This document shows positions 34,564 through 43,896 of a stretch of 64,000 nucleotides of DNA, piece by piece. The DNA is taken from NCBI RefSeq assembly GCF_002209535.1, contig NZ_NJIG01000001.1:772023-836022 (forward strand). The letters are read 5' to 3'. The notes below the pieces were generated by a model that had not been told where the DNA came from, ran no database searches, and worked only from the letters and a program-made list of their open reading frames with translations. This stretch comes from Achromobacter marplatensis. GTDB lineage: Bacteria; Pseudomonadota; Gammaproteobacteria; Burkholderiales; Burkholderiaceae_B. The number at the start of each line of letters is the position of its first letter. The stretch's first letter is position 1. Made by a program: the position numbers and the translations under genes.

Positions 34564-35586
34564 ATGCGCAATGCCCCCCACATCGCCTTTGCACGCCGGC
34601 GTCGGCTGGCCGCCGCCTTGGCGCTGGCAACCGCCGCCCCGTTGTGGGCCGTCAGCGCCGCAGCCCAGGCCCAGGACGCCGCCTACCCCACCAAGCCGGT
34701 CACGATACTGGTGGGGTTCCCGCCCGGCACGGCCACCGACACCGTCGCCCGGATGTTGAGCGAACGGCTGGCCCAGCGCATGGGCCAGCAATTCATCGTC
34801 GAAAACAAGCCTGGTGCAGGCGGCTCCATCGCCGCCGGCCTGGGCGCGCGCGCCAAGCCCGACGGCTACACGCTGATGATCGGCGCCTCTGCGCCGCAGG
34901 CGATCAACCCGCACGTCTATCCCAACCTGAACTACGACGCCCGCAAGGATTTCGCGCCCATCGGCCTGATCACGTGGCTGCCATATCTGTTCGTCGTCAG
35001 CCCCGACAATCCCGCCGGCAACCTGAAGGATTTCCTCGCAACGGCCAAGGCCAAACCCAATCAGCTGACCTACGCCACCACCGGCATCGGCACCACCAGC
35101 CATCTGGTGACGGCGGTGCTGCTGTCCAAGGCCGGCGCCGCCATGGTGCACGTGCCGTACAAGGGCAGCAGCCAGGCACAGACCGACATCGTCGGCGGCC
35201 GCACCACCGCCACCTTCGACACCATGGTGTCGTCGCTGGCCATGGTGAAGTCGGGCCGGCTGAAGGCGCTGGCCGTCAGCACGCCGGAGCGCGTGGCGAT
35301 GCTGCCCGATGTGCCGACCGTGGCCGAACAGGGCTTTCCCGGCTTCGACATGGGCGCCTGGCTGGGCCTGATCGCGCCTGCCGGCATCCCGCCCGCCATC
35401 CAGGACCGGCTGGCCCGCGAAATGAACGCCGTGCTGGCTGATGCGACGGTGCGCGAGCGCCTGGGAGACCTGGGCGCCCAGGTCCGTACCACGCCCACGC
35501 CGGCCGCCTTCGGCGCCATGATGAAGAACGAATACGAATCGTGGGGCGCCATCGTCCGCGACTTCAATGTCAAAGCCACTGACTGA
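34564..35586 (+). CDS. Bug-family (TctC) tripartite tricarboxylate receptor
   Basis: A 340-aa periplasmic binding protein with an N-terminal signal peptide (twin Arg followed by a hydrophobic run, cleavage near AQA/QD, residue 37). It has Bug hallmarks: YPTKPVTILVGFPPGTATDT at the mature N-terminus, VENKPGAGGSIAAG, and VPYKGSSQAQTDIVGG. Bug proteins bind dicarboxylates, aromatic acids or amino-acid-like ligands. No TctA/TctB permease lies beside it, so it either shares a distant permease or acts as a sensor, as often in Alcaligenaceae. A ribosome site (ACAGGAGACAAGC) precedes the ATG. Confidence 0.93.
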   Translation: MRNAPHIAFARRRRLAAALALATAAPLWAVSAAAQAQDAAYPTKPVTILVGFPPGTATDTVARMLSERLAQRMGQQFIVENKPGAGGSIAAGLGARAKPDGYTLMIGASAPQAINPHVYPNLNYDARKDFAPIGLITWLPYLFVVSPDNPAGNLKDFLATAKAKPNQLTYATTGIGTTSHLVTAVLLSKAGAAMVHVPYKGSSQAQTDIVGGRTTATFDTMVSSLAMVKSGRLKALAVSTPERVAMLPDVPTVAEQGFPGFDMGAWLGLIAPAGIPPAIQDRLAREMNAVLADATVRERLGDLGAQVRTTPTPAAFGAMMKNEYESWGAIVRDFNVKATD

Positions 35587-35602
35587 ACAGGACACGACGA
35601 CC

Positions 35603-36355
35603 ATGCACGCAAGCGACGACATGAGCCCGCAGGAACGGGACACCCGCATCCAACTGGCCGCCTGCTACCGGCTGGTGTCGCACTTCGGAATGAGCGACCT
35701 GATCTACAACCACATCACCGCGCGCATCCCCGGCACGGACGATCACCTGCTGATCAACCCCTACGGCATGATGTATGACGAAATCACCGCGTCCAGCCTG
35801 GTCAAGATCGATCTGGCCGGCAATATCCTCGGCCCGTCGTCCACCGGTTACGGCATCAATGCGGCCGGCTATGTGATCCACAGCGCGGTGCACGGCGCCC
35901 GCCACGACGTCGGGTGCGTGATCCACACGCACACCCGCGCGGGCATGGCGGTATCGGCCCTGAAGTGCGGGCTGCTGCCGCTGACCCAGACCGCCATGCG
36001 CTTTGCCAAGATTCCGTATCACGACTACGAAAGCGTGGCGATCGACCTGGACGAGCGCGCACGGCTGGTGGCGGACCTGGGCGCGTCCGAGGCGATGATC
36101 CTTCGCAACCACGGCCTGCTGGCCGTGGGACCCAGCATCGCCCAGGCGTTCAATACCCTGTACTGGCTGGAAATGGCGTGCAAGGCGCAGGTGGACGCGC
36201 TTAGCGCCAACCGGGAACTCTGCCTGCCGCCGCCGGAGGTCATCGAAAAGACCTGGCACCTGTACCAGCCGACAACGCGCCGCCCCTTCGGCGAGCTGGA
36301 ATGGCCCGCCATGCTTCGCCTAATGGACCGCAAGGACCCCGGCTACAAGGACTGA
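35603..36355 (+). CDS. class II aldolase/adducin-family protein
   Basis: A 250-aa cytoplasmic protein with the class II aldolase fold. The zinc-ligand pair HTHTRAG (about residue 109) and the later His in RNHGLL (about residue 169) are present, as is the acidic catalytic region SLVKIDLAGN. Relatives are sugar-phosphate aldolases, epimerases and hydroxy-acid decarboxylases; the substrate is unknown. An in-frame ATG at 35567 lies inside the Bug gene. I chose 35603, 16 bp after the Bug stop. It is the last gene of the plus-strand series and is convergent with the ThDP gene beyond. Confidence 0.85.
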   Translation: MHASDDMSPQERDTRIQLAACYRLVSHFGMSDLIYNHITARIPGTDDHLLINPYGMMYDEITASSLVKIDLAGNILGPSSTGYGINAAGYVIHSAVHGARHDVGCVIHTHTRAGMAVSALKCGLLPLTQTAMRFAKIPYHDYESVAIDLDERARLVADLGASEAMILRNHGLLAVGPSIAQAFNTLYWLEMACKAQVDALSANRELCLPPPEVIEKTWHLYQPTTRRPFGELEWPAMLRLMDRKDPGYKD

Positions 36356-36367
36356 CCGGGATCCCCG

Positions 36368-36392
36368 CCGCGCGGGCCTATTCGCCGCGCGG
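36368..36392. terminator. bidirectional hairpin between convergent genes
   Basis: The palindromic octamer CCGCGCGG occurs at 36368-36375 and again at 36385-36392, so the copies can pair across a 9-nt loop on either strand. The right copy lies inside the 3' end of the minus-strand ThDP gene. It separates that gene from the class II aldolase gene. Confidence 0.45.
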
Positions 36393-38069
36393 CAGCAAGT
36401 CCACGCCCGCCGCATGGCTGGCGCCTGCCGGCAGGATGGCCGCCAGGCTGGTCCGCACTTCCAGGAAATACGGACGGTCCGACGCCAGGCCGCGCGCAAT
36501 CGCGGCATCCAGCTGGTCTTCGCGGGTCAGGTACTCGGCCTGCATGCCGAAGGCGCGTGCCATCATCGTGAAGTCGGGGCTGGACAGGTTCGTGCCCACA
36601 TAGCGCCCCGGATATGTCCGCGCCTGGTGCAGGCGGATCGACCCGTAGCAATTGTTGTTCGACACGATGAACAGGATGGGCAGCCCGCGTTCGGCGGCGG
36701 CGGCCATTTCATTGCCCGTCATCATGAAGCCGCCATCGCCCACCAGGCACACCACCTTGCGGTCGGGGTGGCGCAGCTGCGTCGCGACTGCGGCCGGGGT
36801 GCCGTAGCCCATGGCGCCGGATTGCGACGCCATCAAGCGTTGCGGGTACACGAAGGGAAAGTGCCGGTACACGGGCGCGGCGAAGGTGCCTGCGTCCAGG
36901 CAGATCGCCACGTCGTTGGGTGTCCGCTGCGTCAGGGCGCGCACCACCGACACGAAGGGCACGCCGTCGTCGACGGCCTTCTCCGGCCACGCGGCGGTGC
37001 GCTGCTGGATGGCACGCAGCGACGCCGCCCAATCGGCCCGCGCCAGGCCGCGCCCGGTCGCCGGCAGATTGGCCAAGGCATGGGCGGTCGCCGCCGGGTC
37101 CGCCACCAGGCCGACATCCGCCGCGAAATGCTGGTTCACGATGTGCGGGTCGGGATAACAGTGGACCAGCGCCTGGGCCGGCTTGGGATGGGCCGGGAAC
37201 ACGTAGCCCTGGGTCGTGATGTCGCCCAGGCGCGTGCCCAGGGCCAGGATCAAATCGCTGGAATTGAAGGCCGCGACCTGCGCGGCGGGCGTCGCCAGGT
37301 CCAGGTCCCCGGCGTACAGCGCATGCGTGTTGGGAAAGAGGTCGTGCTGCCGGAACGACACCGCCACCGGAACCGTATGCCGCTCGGCCAGCCGGCGCAG
37401 CGCACAGCGCCCATCGGGCCGGTTGAACGCGCCGCCCGCGATGATCAAGGGCCGGCGCGCTTGCGCCAGCAATCCGTGGATGCGCTCCAGCGTGGCGGGC
37501 GCGGGCTGCGCGGGGCTCTCCGCCGCCGCCACCCAGCCCGGCTGCGGCACCGCGGCCTGCTGCACGTCTTCGGGCACCACCATCACCACCGGGCCCGGCG
37601 TGCCGGACGTTGCCACGCGGATGGCCTTGAAGGCCGCCGCCGCCAGTTCCTCGGGCGTCGACACCTCGACCACCCACTTGGCCATCGAGCCAAACATCTT
37701 CTGGTAATCGATCTCCTGGAAGGCTTCCTTGCGCACGTCCCGCTTCGGCACCTGCCCGATCAGCAGGATCATCGGCACCGCGTCCTGCTGCGCCGCGTGC
37801 ACGCCGATCGACGCGTTGGTCGCGCCGGGCCCGCGCGACACCATCGCCACGCCAGGGCGTCCGGTCAGCCTGGCATCCGCGCCCACCATGAAGGCCGCGC
37901 CGCTCTCGTGGCGGCAGGTCACCACGTCAATCTGCGGAAAGTCATGCAAGGCGTCCAGCACCCCCAGATAGCTTTCGCCCGGCACCACGAAAACGCGGTC
38001 GATGCCATTGGCGGCGAACACCTTCAGCAAGGCGTGAGAGGACGTGTTCGATTCGGCGGATACGGTCAT
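36378..38069 (-). CDS. ThDP-dependent enzyme, acetolactate synthase large-subunit-like (second copy)
   Basis: A 563-aa protein with catalytic Glu55 (CRHESGAAFM) in the Pyr domain, a central domain, and a C-terminal ThDP motif running from VGDGGFMMTGNE to SNN. It shares clear blocks with the enzyme at 29904 (VPGESYL, RGPGATNASIGVH, FQEIDYQKMFG, ATSGTPGPVV), so the two are paralogues. It is transcribed toward the other operon and away from the LysR gene at 38207, whose product probably controls it. Substrate unknown; no small subunit is present. Confidence 0.87.
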   Translation of the reverse strand: MTVSAESNTSSHALLKVFAANGIDRVFVVPGESYLGVLDALHDFPQIDVVTCRHESGAAFMVGADARLTGRPGVAMVSRGPGATNASIGVHAAQQDAVPMILLIGQVPKRDVRKEAFQEIDYQKMFGSMAKWVVEVSTPEELAAAAFKAIRVATSGTPGPVVMVVPEDVQQAAVPQPGWVAAAESPAQPAPATLERIHGLLAQARRPLIIAGGAFNRPDGRCALRRLAERHTVPVAVSFRQHDLFPNTHALYAGDLDLATPAAQVAAFNSSDLILALGTRLGDITTQGYVFPAHPKPAQALVHCYPDPHIVNQHFAADVGLVADPAATAHALANLPATGRGLARADWAASLRAIQQRTAAWPEKAVDDGVPFVSVVRALTQRTPNDVAICLDAGTFAAPVYRHFPFVYPQRLMASQSGAMGYGTPAAVATQLRHPDRKVVCLVGDGGFMMTGNEMAAAAERGLPILFIVSNNNCYGSIRLHQARTYPGRYVGTNLSSPDFTMMARAFGMQAEYLTREDQLDAAIARGLASDRPYFLEVRTSLAAILPAGASHAAGVDLLPRGE

Positions 38070-38206
38070 GGGCGGCGTCAGGATTCAGGGTTGAGTCCCG
38101 GAAATTCTAGATTGGCAAGCCGGGGCCGACTAGGCATACTCTGGCAATCAGATATACAAGAAACGCACACTAGAGACAGCGGCGCGCCCCCGCGCGCAGA
38201 CCCGGG

Positions 38207-39175
38207 ATGGACTTACGCAAGATCGAAAACCTGATCCACGTCGCCGATCAGGGCAGCTTTTCAAAAGCGGCATCCGTGCTGGGCATCGCCCAGTCGGCGC
38301 TGGGCCGGCAAGTCAGGAAGCTGGAAGACGAATGCGGCTGCGCCCTGCTCTATCGCAATGGCCGCGGCGTATCGCTGACGCCCGACGGGGAAAAGCTGCT
38401 GGACCGGCTGCGCCCGCTCTTGCGGCAGATGGATCACGTGGTCACCGAATTCCACAATGACCAGAAATCGCCGTCCGGCCAGGTCACGCTGGGACTCACA
38501 CCCACGCTGTGCCATATGGTGGGCACGCGGCTGGTGGCCGAAGTCTGGAAGCGGCACCCGCGCATCCAGCTGAACATCATCACGGGCTACAGCGGCTACG
38601 TGCACGAATGGCTGACCAATGCCCGTGTCGACATCGCCGTGCTGCACGACGCGCGGCGTTCGCAGCACATCGCGGTGGACCCGCTAGCCGAACTGGACTT
38701 GGCTCTGGTGTCGCCGCCGCAGAACCTGTCGCCCGCGGCGCGGGCGATGGCCTCCATCGACTTCGAACAGTTGCGCGACCTGCCCCTGGTGCTGCCGACC
38801 CGCAACCACGGCCTGCGCCGCACGCTGGAGCACGCCGCCACCCAGGCGGACATGCCGCTTACCGTGGCCTTTGAAATCGACGCGCTGGAGCTGATGAAGG
38901 AAATCGTGGTCGAGGGCCTGGCCCACACCGTGCTGGGGCTGCCCGCCGTCATCAAGGAAGTCGCCGCCGGCCAGTTGATTGCCCGCCGCATCACGCACCC
39001 TGGCCTGTCCACCCGCCTGATGCTCGCCACGGCCTCCAGCCGCCCGATGACGCAGGCCGTGAAGCTCGTGCAGGGAATACTGCGCGAGGTGCTGGGGCAG
39101 ATGACGGCGGCCGCGCCCTATTGCGGCGGGATGCGCATGGTGGACGCGCCCTTGACCACCCGGTGCACGAACTGA
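38207..39175 (+). CDS. LysR-family transcriptional regulator
   Basis: A 322-aa regulator with the N-terminal LysR winged helix-turn-helix (GSFSKAASVLGIAQSALGRQVRKLE, split here by function at about residues 17-41) and a two-lobed substrate-binding effector domain from about residue 90. It diverges from the ThDP gene across a 137-bp gap, the standard layout for a LysR activator of its neighbour. Its last 58 bp overlap the 3' end of the zinc peptidase-like gene on the other strand. Confidence 0.92.
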   Translation: MDLRKIENLIHVADQGSFSKAASVLGIAQSALGRQVRKLEDECGCALLYRNGRGVSLTPDGEKLLDRLRPLLRQMDHVVTEFHNDQKSPSGQVTLGLTPTLCHMVGTRLVAEVWKRHPRIQLNIITGYSGYVHEWLTNARVDIAVLHDARRSQHIAVDPLAELDLALVSPPQNLSPAARAMASIDFEQLRDLPLVLPTRNHGLRRTLEHAATQADMPLTVAFEIDALELMKEIVVEGLAHTVLGLPAVIKEVAAGQLIARRITHPGLSTRLMLATASSRPMTQAVKLVQGILREVLGQMTAAAPYCGGMRMVDAPLTTRCTN

Positions 39176-40278
39176 AGCTTGCCGACGACTTCCGCCGGCA
39201 GCACGAAGGGATAGAAATCCCGCTGCCCCATGCTGCGCGACAGCTCGTTCAACACGCCTGTCAGCGCGACCCAGGCGTTGACCAGATCCAGGAAAGCCTG
39301 GCCGTCAGGGTCCTGCGGGTCATATAACGACGCCGTCGTGAACGGTTCGTAGGACTGCTCGACCGACATCCGCGTGACGCCGAAGCTGATGGCTGTATCC
39401 AGCGTATCCATCATGTGCAGATAGTGCGCCCAGGTCTCGGCCCAGTCTTCCCAGGGGTGGCACGAGGCATACGTGCTGATGAAGTGCAGGTCCCAGTCCG
39501 CGGGCGGGCCCTGTTCGTAGTTGCGCTGCAGGGCCTGCGCGTAATCGGCCTGTTCGTCGCCGAACACCTGGCGAAACGGCTCAAGCCACGGGCCGCCCGC
39601 GATCAGCTGGTCCCAGTAATAGTGGCCGATCTCATGGCGGAAATGTCCCAGCAGGGTCCGGTACGGCTCGCGCATGTCTTCGCGCACCTTCACCCGGTAG
39701 GCGTCGTCGGCCTCCAGGACGTTGATGGTGATCAGCCCTTGCGCATGTCCGGTCAGCAGCGGTGCGCCATCGGCGCCGGGCGCCAGCAGGTCAAACGCCA
39801 GGCCGCCGTCGTCGGGCTCCTCGGAACGCCGGATCGGCAGGCCCAGCGTCATCAGTTGCGCGATCATCTGCCGCTTGGCGGCTTCCACCTTGAACCACAG
39901 CGGGCCGTTTTCCAGCACGGACAGGTCGGGAATGGTGCGGTTCAGGTTGCAGGCGGTGCACAGCGTCTCGGGCGAATGCGCCGGCAGCAGCCAATTGCAC
40001 AAGGCCGGCAGGGTGAAATTCGCGCAGCGCTTGTAAGTCTTGCCGCGCGCCCTGCCCGATTCCCGCCACGTGCCGGGCGTGGCGCCTTCGTCCAGCGCCA
40101 GCACGTGGCCGCGCTTGGGGTCGAAGCCCAGTTGCCGGTGGCAGTTCAGGCATTCGGTGTTGGAAAAGAATATCGGCTGGCCGCACACGCATTGAAACGC
40201 CTTCGCGCGGGCATGCCGCACGCGCTGGCGTTTCGGGGCGCGCAGCTGGCGGTTGATCGCGTCGAAGAAATAGCTCAT
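39118..40278 (-). CDS. putative zinc-binding metallopeptidase with N-terminal zinc ribbon
   Basis: A 386-aa protein. Near residues 31-46 it has a zinc ribbon (CVCG...ECLNC), with further Cys pairs around residue 85-115 (CANFTLPALCN and CTACN). Residues 215-219 are HEIGH, the gluzincin/metzincin-type HExxH active-site motif, in a segment HFRHEIGHYYW. It matches the conserved 'putative zinc-binding peptidase' family usually encoded beside transglutaminase-like and ATP-grasp/alpha-E genes, as here. Its start overlaps the upstream transglutaminase-like gene (ATGA), so it is the last gene of the five-gene operon. The substrate is unknown; it may trim or remove the modification made by the rest of the operon. 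Confidence 0.85.
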   Translation of the reverse strand: MSYFFDAINRQLRAPKRQRVRHARAKAFQCVCGQPIFFSNTECLNCHRQLGFDPKRGHVLALDEGATPGTWRESGRARGKTYKRCANFTLPALCNWLLPAHSPETLCTACNLNRTIPDLSVLENGPLWFKVEAAKRQMIAQLMTLGLPIRRSEEPDDGGLAFDLLAPGADGAPLLTGHAQGLITINVLEADDAYRVKVREDMREPYRTLLGHFRHEIGHYYWDQLIAGGPWLEPFRQVFGDEQADYAQALQRNYEQGPPADWDLHFISTYASCHPWEDWAETWAHYLHMMDTLDTAISFGVTRMSVEQSYEPFTTASLYDPQDPDGQAFLDLVNAWVALTGVLNELSRSMGQRDFYPFVLPAEVVGKLQFVHRVVKGASTMRIPPQ

Positions 40279-41237
40279 GCATCCGTCCCGGTGGGAAATT
40301 CATCGATAGGCGCGACCGTCACGCGCACATCCAGTTCGTGGCCGCCGCCGCGGATCACGCCGCGCAAGGGCGTGACGTCGCCGTAGTCGCGGCCATAGGC
40401 CAGGATAACGTGCGCCGTGCCGGGCACCACGTCATTGGTGGGGTCCAGATCCACCCATCCCGCGTTGCCCGGCACCCCGGCGCAATGCACCGAAACCCAC
40501 GCGTGCGAGGCGTCCGCGCCGATCAGCCTCGGCTTTCCCGGCGGCGGTTGCGACATCAGGTAACCGCTGACGTACCGGGCCGGCAGGCCGATCGCACGCA
40601 GGCAGCCGATCATCACATGCGCGAAGTCCTGGCACACCCCGATGCGCTCCTGGAACGCCTGCAGGATGGGCGTGGACACTTGCGTATGCGCCGGCCGGTA
40701 GCTGAAGTCGGCGTGAATGCGGTGCATCAGGTCCAGCGCGGCCTCGGCCACCGGCCGCCCCGGGGTGAAAGACAGCAAGGCGTATTCCCGAAGCTCCGGA
40801 TGCAGCGGCACGTAGGTCGACGGGAAGGTGAATTCGACCTCGGGCGCGAACGGCACGGCCGGGTCATAGCGCAGGCGTTGCGCCGCCGCCTCCCAGGGCA
40901 GCCCCGTCGCGGGGTCCAGGCCCTCGAACCGGGCATGCACCGTGACGCGGCTGGTCGCCCGCACCGTCAGCGATTCATGAGGCGCCACCAGCGCGAACGT
41001 GCAGCGCATGTTGCCGAATCCGTCGAGGGTTTCGCTGATGTCGGACGGCGCGGGCGTGACGCTCAATGCGTAGTCTTCCACCACCTGGCACGCGTCGCTC
41101 AAGGGCCGCAGATAGCCCAGGTGGTACGCCAGTTCCACCGGCGAGTCATAGCGGTAGGCGGTTTCGTGGTCCACCCCCAAGGTCACGCCAGCGGCGCACG
41201 CGGGAGTATCGGCAGGGACGGGTGTGGGCAAGTTCAT
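40275..41237 (-). CDS. transglutaminase-like cysteine protein
   Basis: A 320-aa protein with an N-terminal beta-rich transglutaminase-associated domain (starting HETAYRYDSPVELAY near residue 24) and the papain-like transglutaminase core. The catalytic triad is complete: Cys202 in GVCQDFAH, His245 in SHAWVSV and Asp265 in DLDPTND. The segment RYVSGYL at about 221-227 is typical. In bacteria this family acts as a peptidase or amide-forming enzyme. It is the fourth gene of the operon, 30 bp after the ATP-grasp/alpha-E gene and overlapping the zinc peptidase-like gene. There is no signal peptide, so it is cytoplasmic. Confidence 0.9.
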   Translation of the reverse strand: MNLPTPVPADTPACAAGVTLGVDHETAYRYDSPVELAYHLGYLRPLSDACQVVEDYALSVTPAPSDISETLDGFGNMRCTFALVAPHESLTVRATSRVTVHARFEGLDPATGLPWEAAAQRLRYDPAVPFAPEVEFTFPSTYVPLHPELREYALLSFTPGRPVAEAALDLMHRIHADFSYRPAHTQVSTPILQAFQERIGVCQDFAHVMIGCLRAIGLPARYVSGYLMSQPPPGKPRLIGADASHAWVSVHCAGVPGNAGWVDLDPTNDVVPGTAHVILAYGRDYGDVTPLRGVIRGGGHELDVRVTVAPIDEFPTGTDA

Positions 41238-41267
41238 GGCGGCAACGGGTCGGCTAGGTGGCGGCCA

Positions 41268-43886
41268 TCAGGCCGACAGCGTCTGGTCGTAGCCGGCCGC
41301 ATGGCTGAAATAGCGGCGGCTGATCTCGTTGGAAAGCGCGCTGGCGGCAGCCTCCAGCTGTTCGCACAGCGCCAACACGCCCGCGTACAGGCCCTGCGTC
41401 TGCTGGCACAACGCGGTCAGCGCCACCCCGGGGCCTTCAGCGGGCAGCAGCCCCAGCAAGTCGGTCGCCGGGCCAGCCACTGTGGCGGGCAGGCGCGCCA
41501 CCTCTTTGCGCAGCACGTTCAGCACGCAGGCGATCGAACGCGGGTTGGCGGGTTCTTGCACCAGCAGGTTCAGCAGCGCAGGCACTTCCTGGCGGCCGGG
41601 GTAATAGGCGCGGTAGGTGATCTTGCTGTCGAACAGGTCCAGCAGGATATTGAACCCGCTGTCGCCCAGCACCGCATTGCGGCGGAACAGTTCGCCCAAC
41701 AGCCCGGCCATGGCTGACAGGCGTTCGATTTGCCGGCCGATCGTCAGCAGCCGCCAACCGTCGTCGCGCGTCATGCGGTCGGTCTGCGACCCCGTGATGG
41801 CCGACAGCTGCATGCCCAAATTCTTCAGCGCCCGCAGCACGTCCGGCGCCGTCGCCGGCGTATCGGCATCGCGGTCCTTGCCGCCGGCGGCCATGCGCCG
41901 GAAGAGTTCGTTGGCGGTGACGACCAGCCGCCAATGGTCGGGCGACAGGCGGTCCCGGATCTGGCCGGCCGCGTACGCCAGCGCGCCCAGGTTGCGCGAC
42001 ACGCCGCCCTGGGCGTCTTCGCCCGCCAGTTCCGCGAGCAGCGTGGATTCGAACATCCGCACCGACAGGGTCGGCGCGGCCGGCGCGAGGCCGCTGCGCC
42101 GGCACAGGGCCCCGACGGCGGCGAACAGTTCTCCCGCGTTGTCCTCGTCGCTGTTCAACCACGTCAGCGCCACATTGGCCAGCCGAACGTCGTTTTCCGC
42201 GCGTTCCGTGTAGCGGCCCATCCAGAACAGGTTCTCGGCGGCCCGGCTGGATACCGGGCGATGGGCGGGTACGATGTCTTCCGGGCGCAGTTGCGCGGGC
42301 AACATCGAGAACGTGTCGACCGCGCCGCGCGTCGTCACCCAGGTGTCCATGCTGCTGCCGCCGCGCTGCATGGATACGATCTGCTGTTCGCGGCTGGCGA
42401 TGCGCGTCAGCCCGCCGGGCAGCACGTTCCAGCCGCCCTCGCCGTCGGCGATGACGAACACGCGCAGCATCGCGGCGCGCGGCACGATATGCCCGGCGCT
42501 CCAGCTGGGCGCCTGCGACAGCGGCAGGTATTCCTGGATGGTGTAGGCGTCGGGGTTGGCGGCGATGCGTGCCTGCAGCGCATCGCGCTCGGACGGCGGC
42601 ACTGCGCCGCCGATCACCGGTTCGAAGCCGCCGCGCAGGTTGCTGGGATAGGTGGACTTGACCACCGCCCCCGGCAGGTTGGCCAGCACCTGCTCGCGCG
42701 CCGCGGCCTCGCCGCACCACCAAGACGGCAGCGACGGCAGCAGCAGGTCCGCCTGCAGCAGGCGGCGGCTGATCGCCGGCAAGAAACCGTTGATCGCGGG
42801 CGACTCCAGAAAGCTCGTGCCCAGGGAATTGGCCACCAGCACGTTGCCGGCCCGCATGACCTGCAGCAGCCCCGGCACGCCCAGCGTGGAATCCGAACGC
42901 AACTCCAGGGGGTCGCAAAAATCGTCGTCCAGCCGGCGCAGCACGGCGTGCACGCGTTCCAGCCCGTGCAGCGTCTTCAGGTACAGCAGCTTGTCGCGCA
43001 CGACCAGATCGCTGCCTTCCACCAGGGTCACCCCCAGATAGCGCGCCAGATAGGTCTGTTCGAAGTAGGTTTCGTTATAGGGCCCGGGCGTCAGCAACAC
43101 GATGCGCGGCGGCGTATGCGCCGACAGCCCGCCGGGGCTGAGCTTGTACAGCATGTCCATCAACCGGCGGTAGCTGGTGGCCAGGTGCTGCACCCGCAGT
43201 TCCTTGAACGCTTCGGGGAACATGCCCGAGATCGTCAGCCGGTTCTCCAGTAGGTAGCCCAGTCCGGACGGGGCCTGGGTGCGCTGCGACACGACCCACC
43301 AGCCCCCATCGCTGGCGCGCGCCAGGTCGAAGGCGGCGATGTGCAGAAAGGTGCCGCCCGGCGGCGCATAGCCGCGCAGCGGACGCAGGTAGCCCGGGTG
43401 GCCCAGCACCAGGGCGGGCGGTATCAGCCGGTCGGCCAACAGCGTCTGCGGCCCATAGACGTCGGCGAGCAGCCGGTTCAGCAAGGCGGCGCGCTGGCAC
43501 ACGCCCTGCTCGATCGCCGCCCAGTCGGTGTCGTTGATGACAAAGGGCAGCAAGTCCAGCGACCACGGACGCGCCGAGCCACTGGCCTCGGCGTAGATGT
43601 TGTAGGTGATGCCGTTTTCGCGGATCTGGCGGGCCACCACGTCCACGCGCCGGTCCAGGTCGGCAAAGCCGCTGGTGCCCAATAGTTCAAAAAAACGGGG
43701 CCAGGGTTCGCGCAACCGGGTGGCGCCCGACGCGTCGGCGGTGTCGCGCAGCTCGTCATAGTGCCCGGGACGTGCGGGCAACGCCGCATGAACCGCCAGG
43801 GACGCGACATCCAGCGACGGATCCGTCTGAAAAAGAAATTGCGGCATAGCGGCTTTATCGCCGGCGGGTGCGCCGGGGTTCAACAT
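41268..43886 (-). CDS. circularly permuted ATP-grasp / alpha-E domain fusion protein
   Basis: An 872-aa cytoplasmic protein. Residues about 1-530 match the circularly permuted ATP-grasp (COG2308) family, with segments such as RTQAPSGLGYLLENR, LTPGPYNETYFEQ, SLGTSFLESPA and TIQEYLPLSQ. From Ser546 (SSRAAENLFWMGRYTERAE) onward it is an alpha-E domain (COG2307), all-helical. The two are often separate neighbouring genes; here they are fused. ATP-grasp enzymes of this kind are predicted amide or peptide ligases, with alpha-E as an associated helical scaffold. The start at 43886 lies 10 bp after the upstream stop; an internal ATG at 43847 is the alternative. It is flanked on both sides by transglutaminase-like genes. 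Confidence 0.9.
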   Translation of the reverse strand: MLNPGAPAGDKAAMPQFLFQTDPSLDVASLAVHAALPARPGHYDELRDTADASGATRLREPWPRFFELLGTSGFADLDRRVDVVARQIRENGITYNIYAEASGSARPWSLDLLPFVINDTDWAAIEQGVCQRAALLNRLLADVYGPQTLLADRLIPPALVLGHPGYLRPLRGYAPPGGTFLHIAAFDLARASDGGWWVVSQRTQAPSGLGYLLENRLTISGMFPEAFKELRVQHLATSYRRLMDMLYKLSPGGLSAHTPPRIVLLTPGPYNETYFEQTYLARYLGVTLVEGSDLVVRDKLLYLKTLHGLERVHAVLRRLDDDFCDPLELRSDSTLGVPGLLQVMRAGNVLVANSLGTSFLESPAINGFLPAISRRLLQADLLLPSLPSWWCGEAAAREQVLANLPGAVVKSTYPSNLRGGFEPVIGGAVPPSERDALQARIAANPDAYTIQEYLPLSQAPSWSAGHIVPRAAMLRVFVIADGEGGWNVLPGGLTRIASREQQIVSMQRGGSSMDTWVTTRGAVDTFSMLPAQLRPEDIVPAHRPVSSRAAENLFWMGRYTERAENDVRLANVALTWLNSDEDNAGELFAAVGALCRRSGLAPAAPTLSVRMFESTLLAELAGEDAQGGVSRNLGALAYAAGQIRDRLSPDHWRLVVTANELFRRMAAGGKDRDADTPATAPDVLRALKNLGMQLSAITGSQTDRMTRDDGWRLLTIGRQIERLSAMAGLLGELFRRNAVLGDSGFNILLDLFDSKITYRAYYPGRQEVPALLNLLVQEPANPRSIACVLNVLRKEVARLPATVAGPATDLLGLLPAEGPGVALTALCQQTQGLYAGVLALCEQLEAAASALSNEISRRYFSHAAGYDQTLSA

Positions 43887-43896
43887 GCGGTAAGGC

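Noticed and set aside
38070..38206. A specific LysR binding site between the LysR and ThDP genes
   Set aside because: The best AT-rich candidate (ATACTC...AGATAT near 38137) is only weakly symmetrical, so no site is called.
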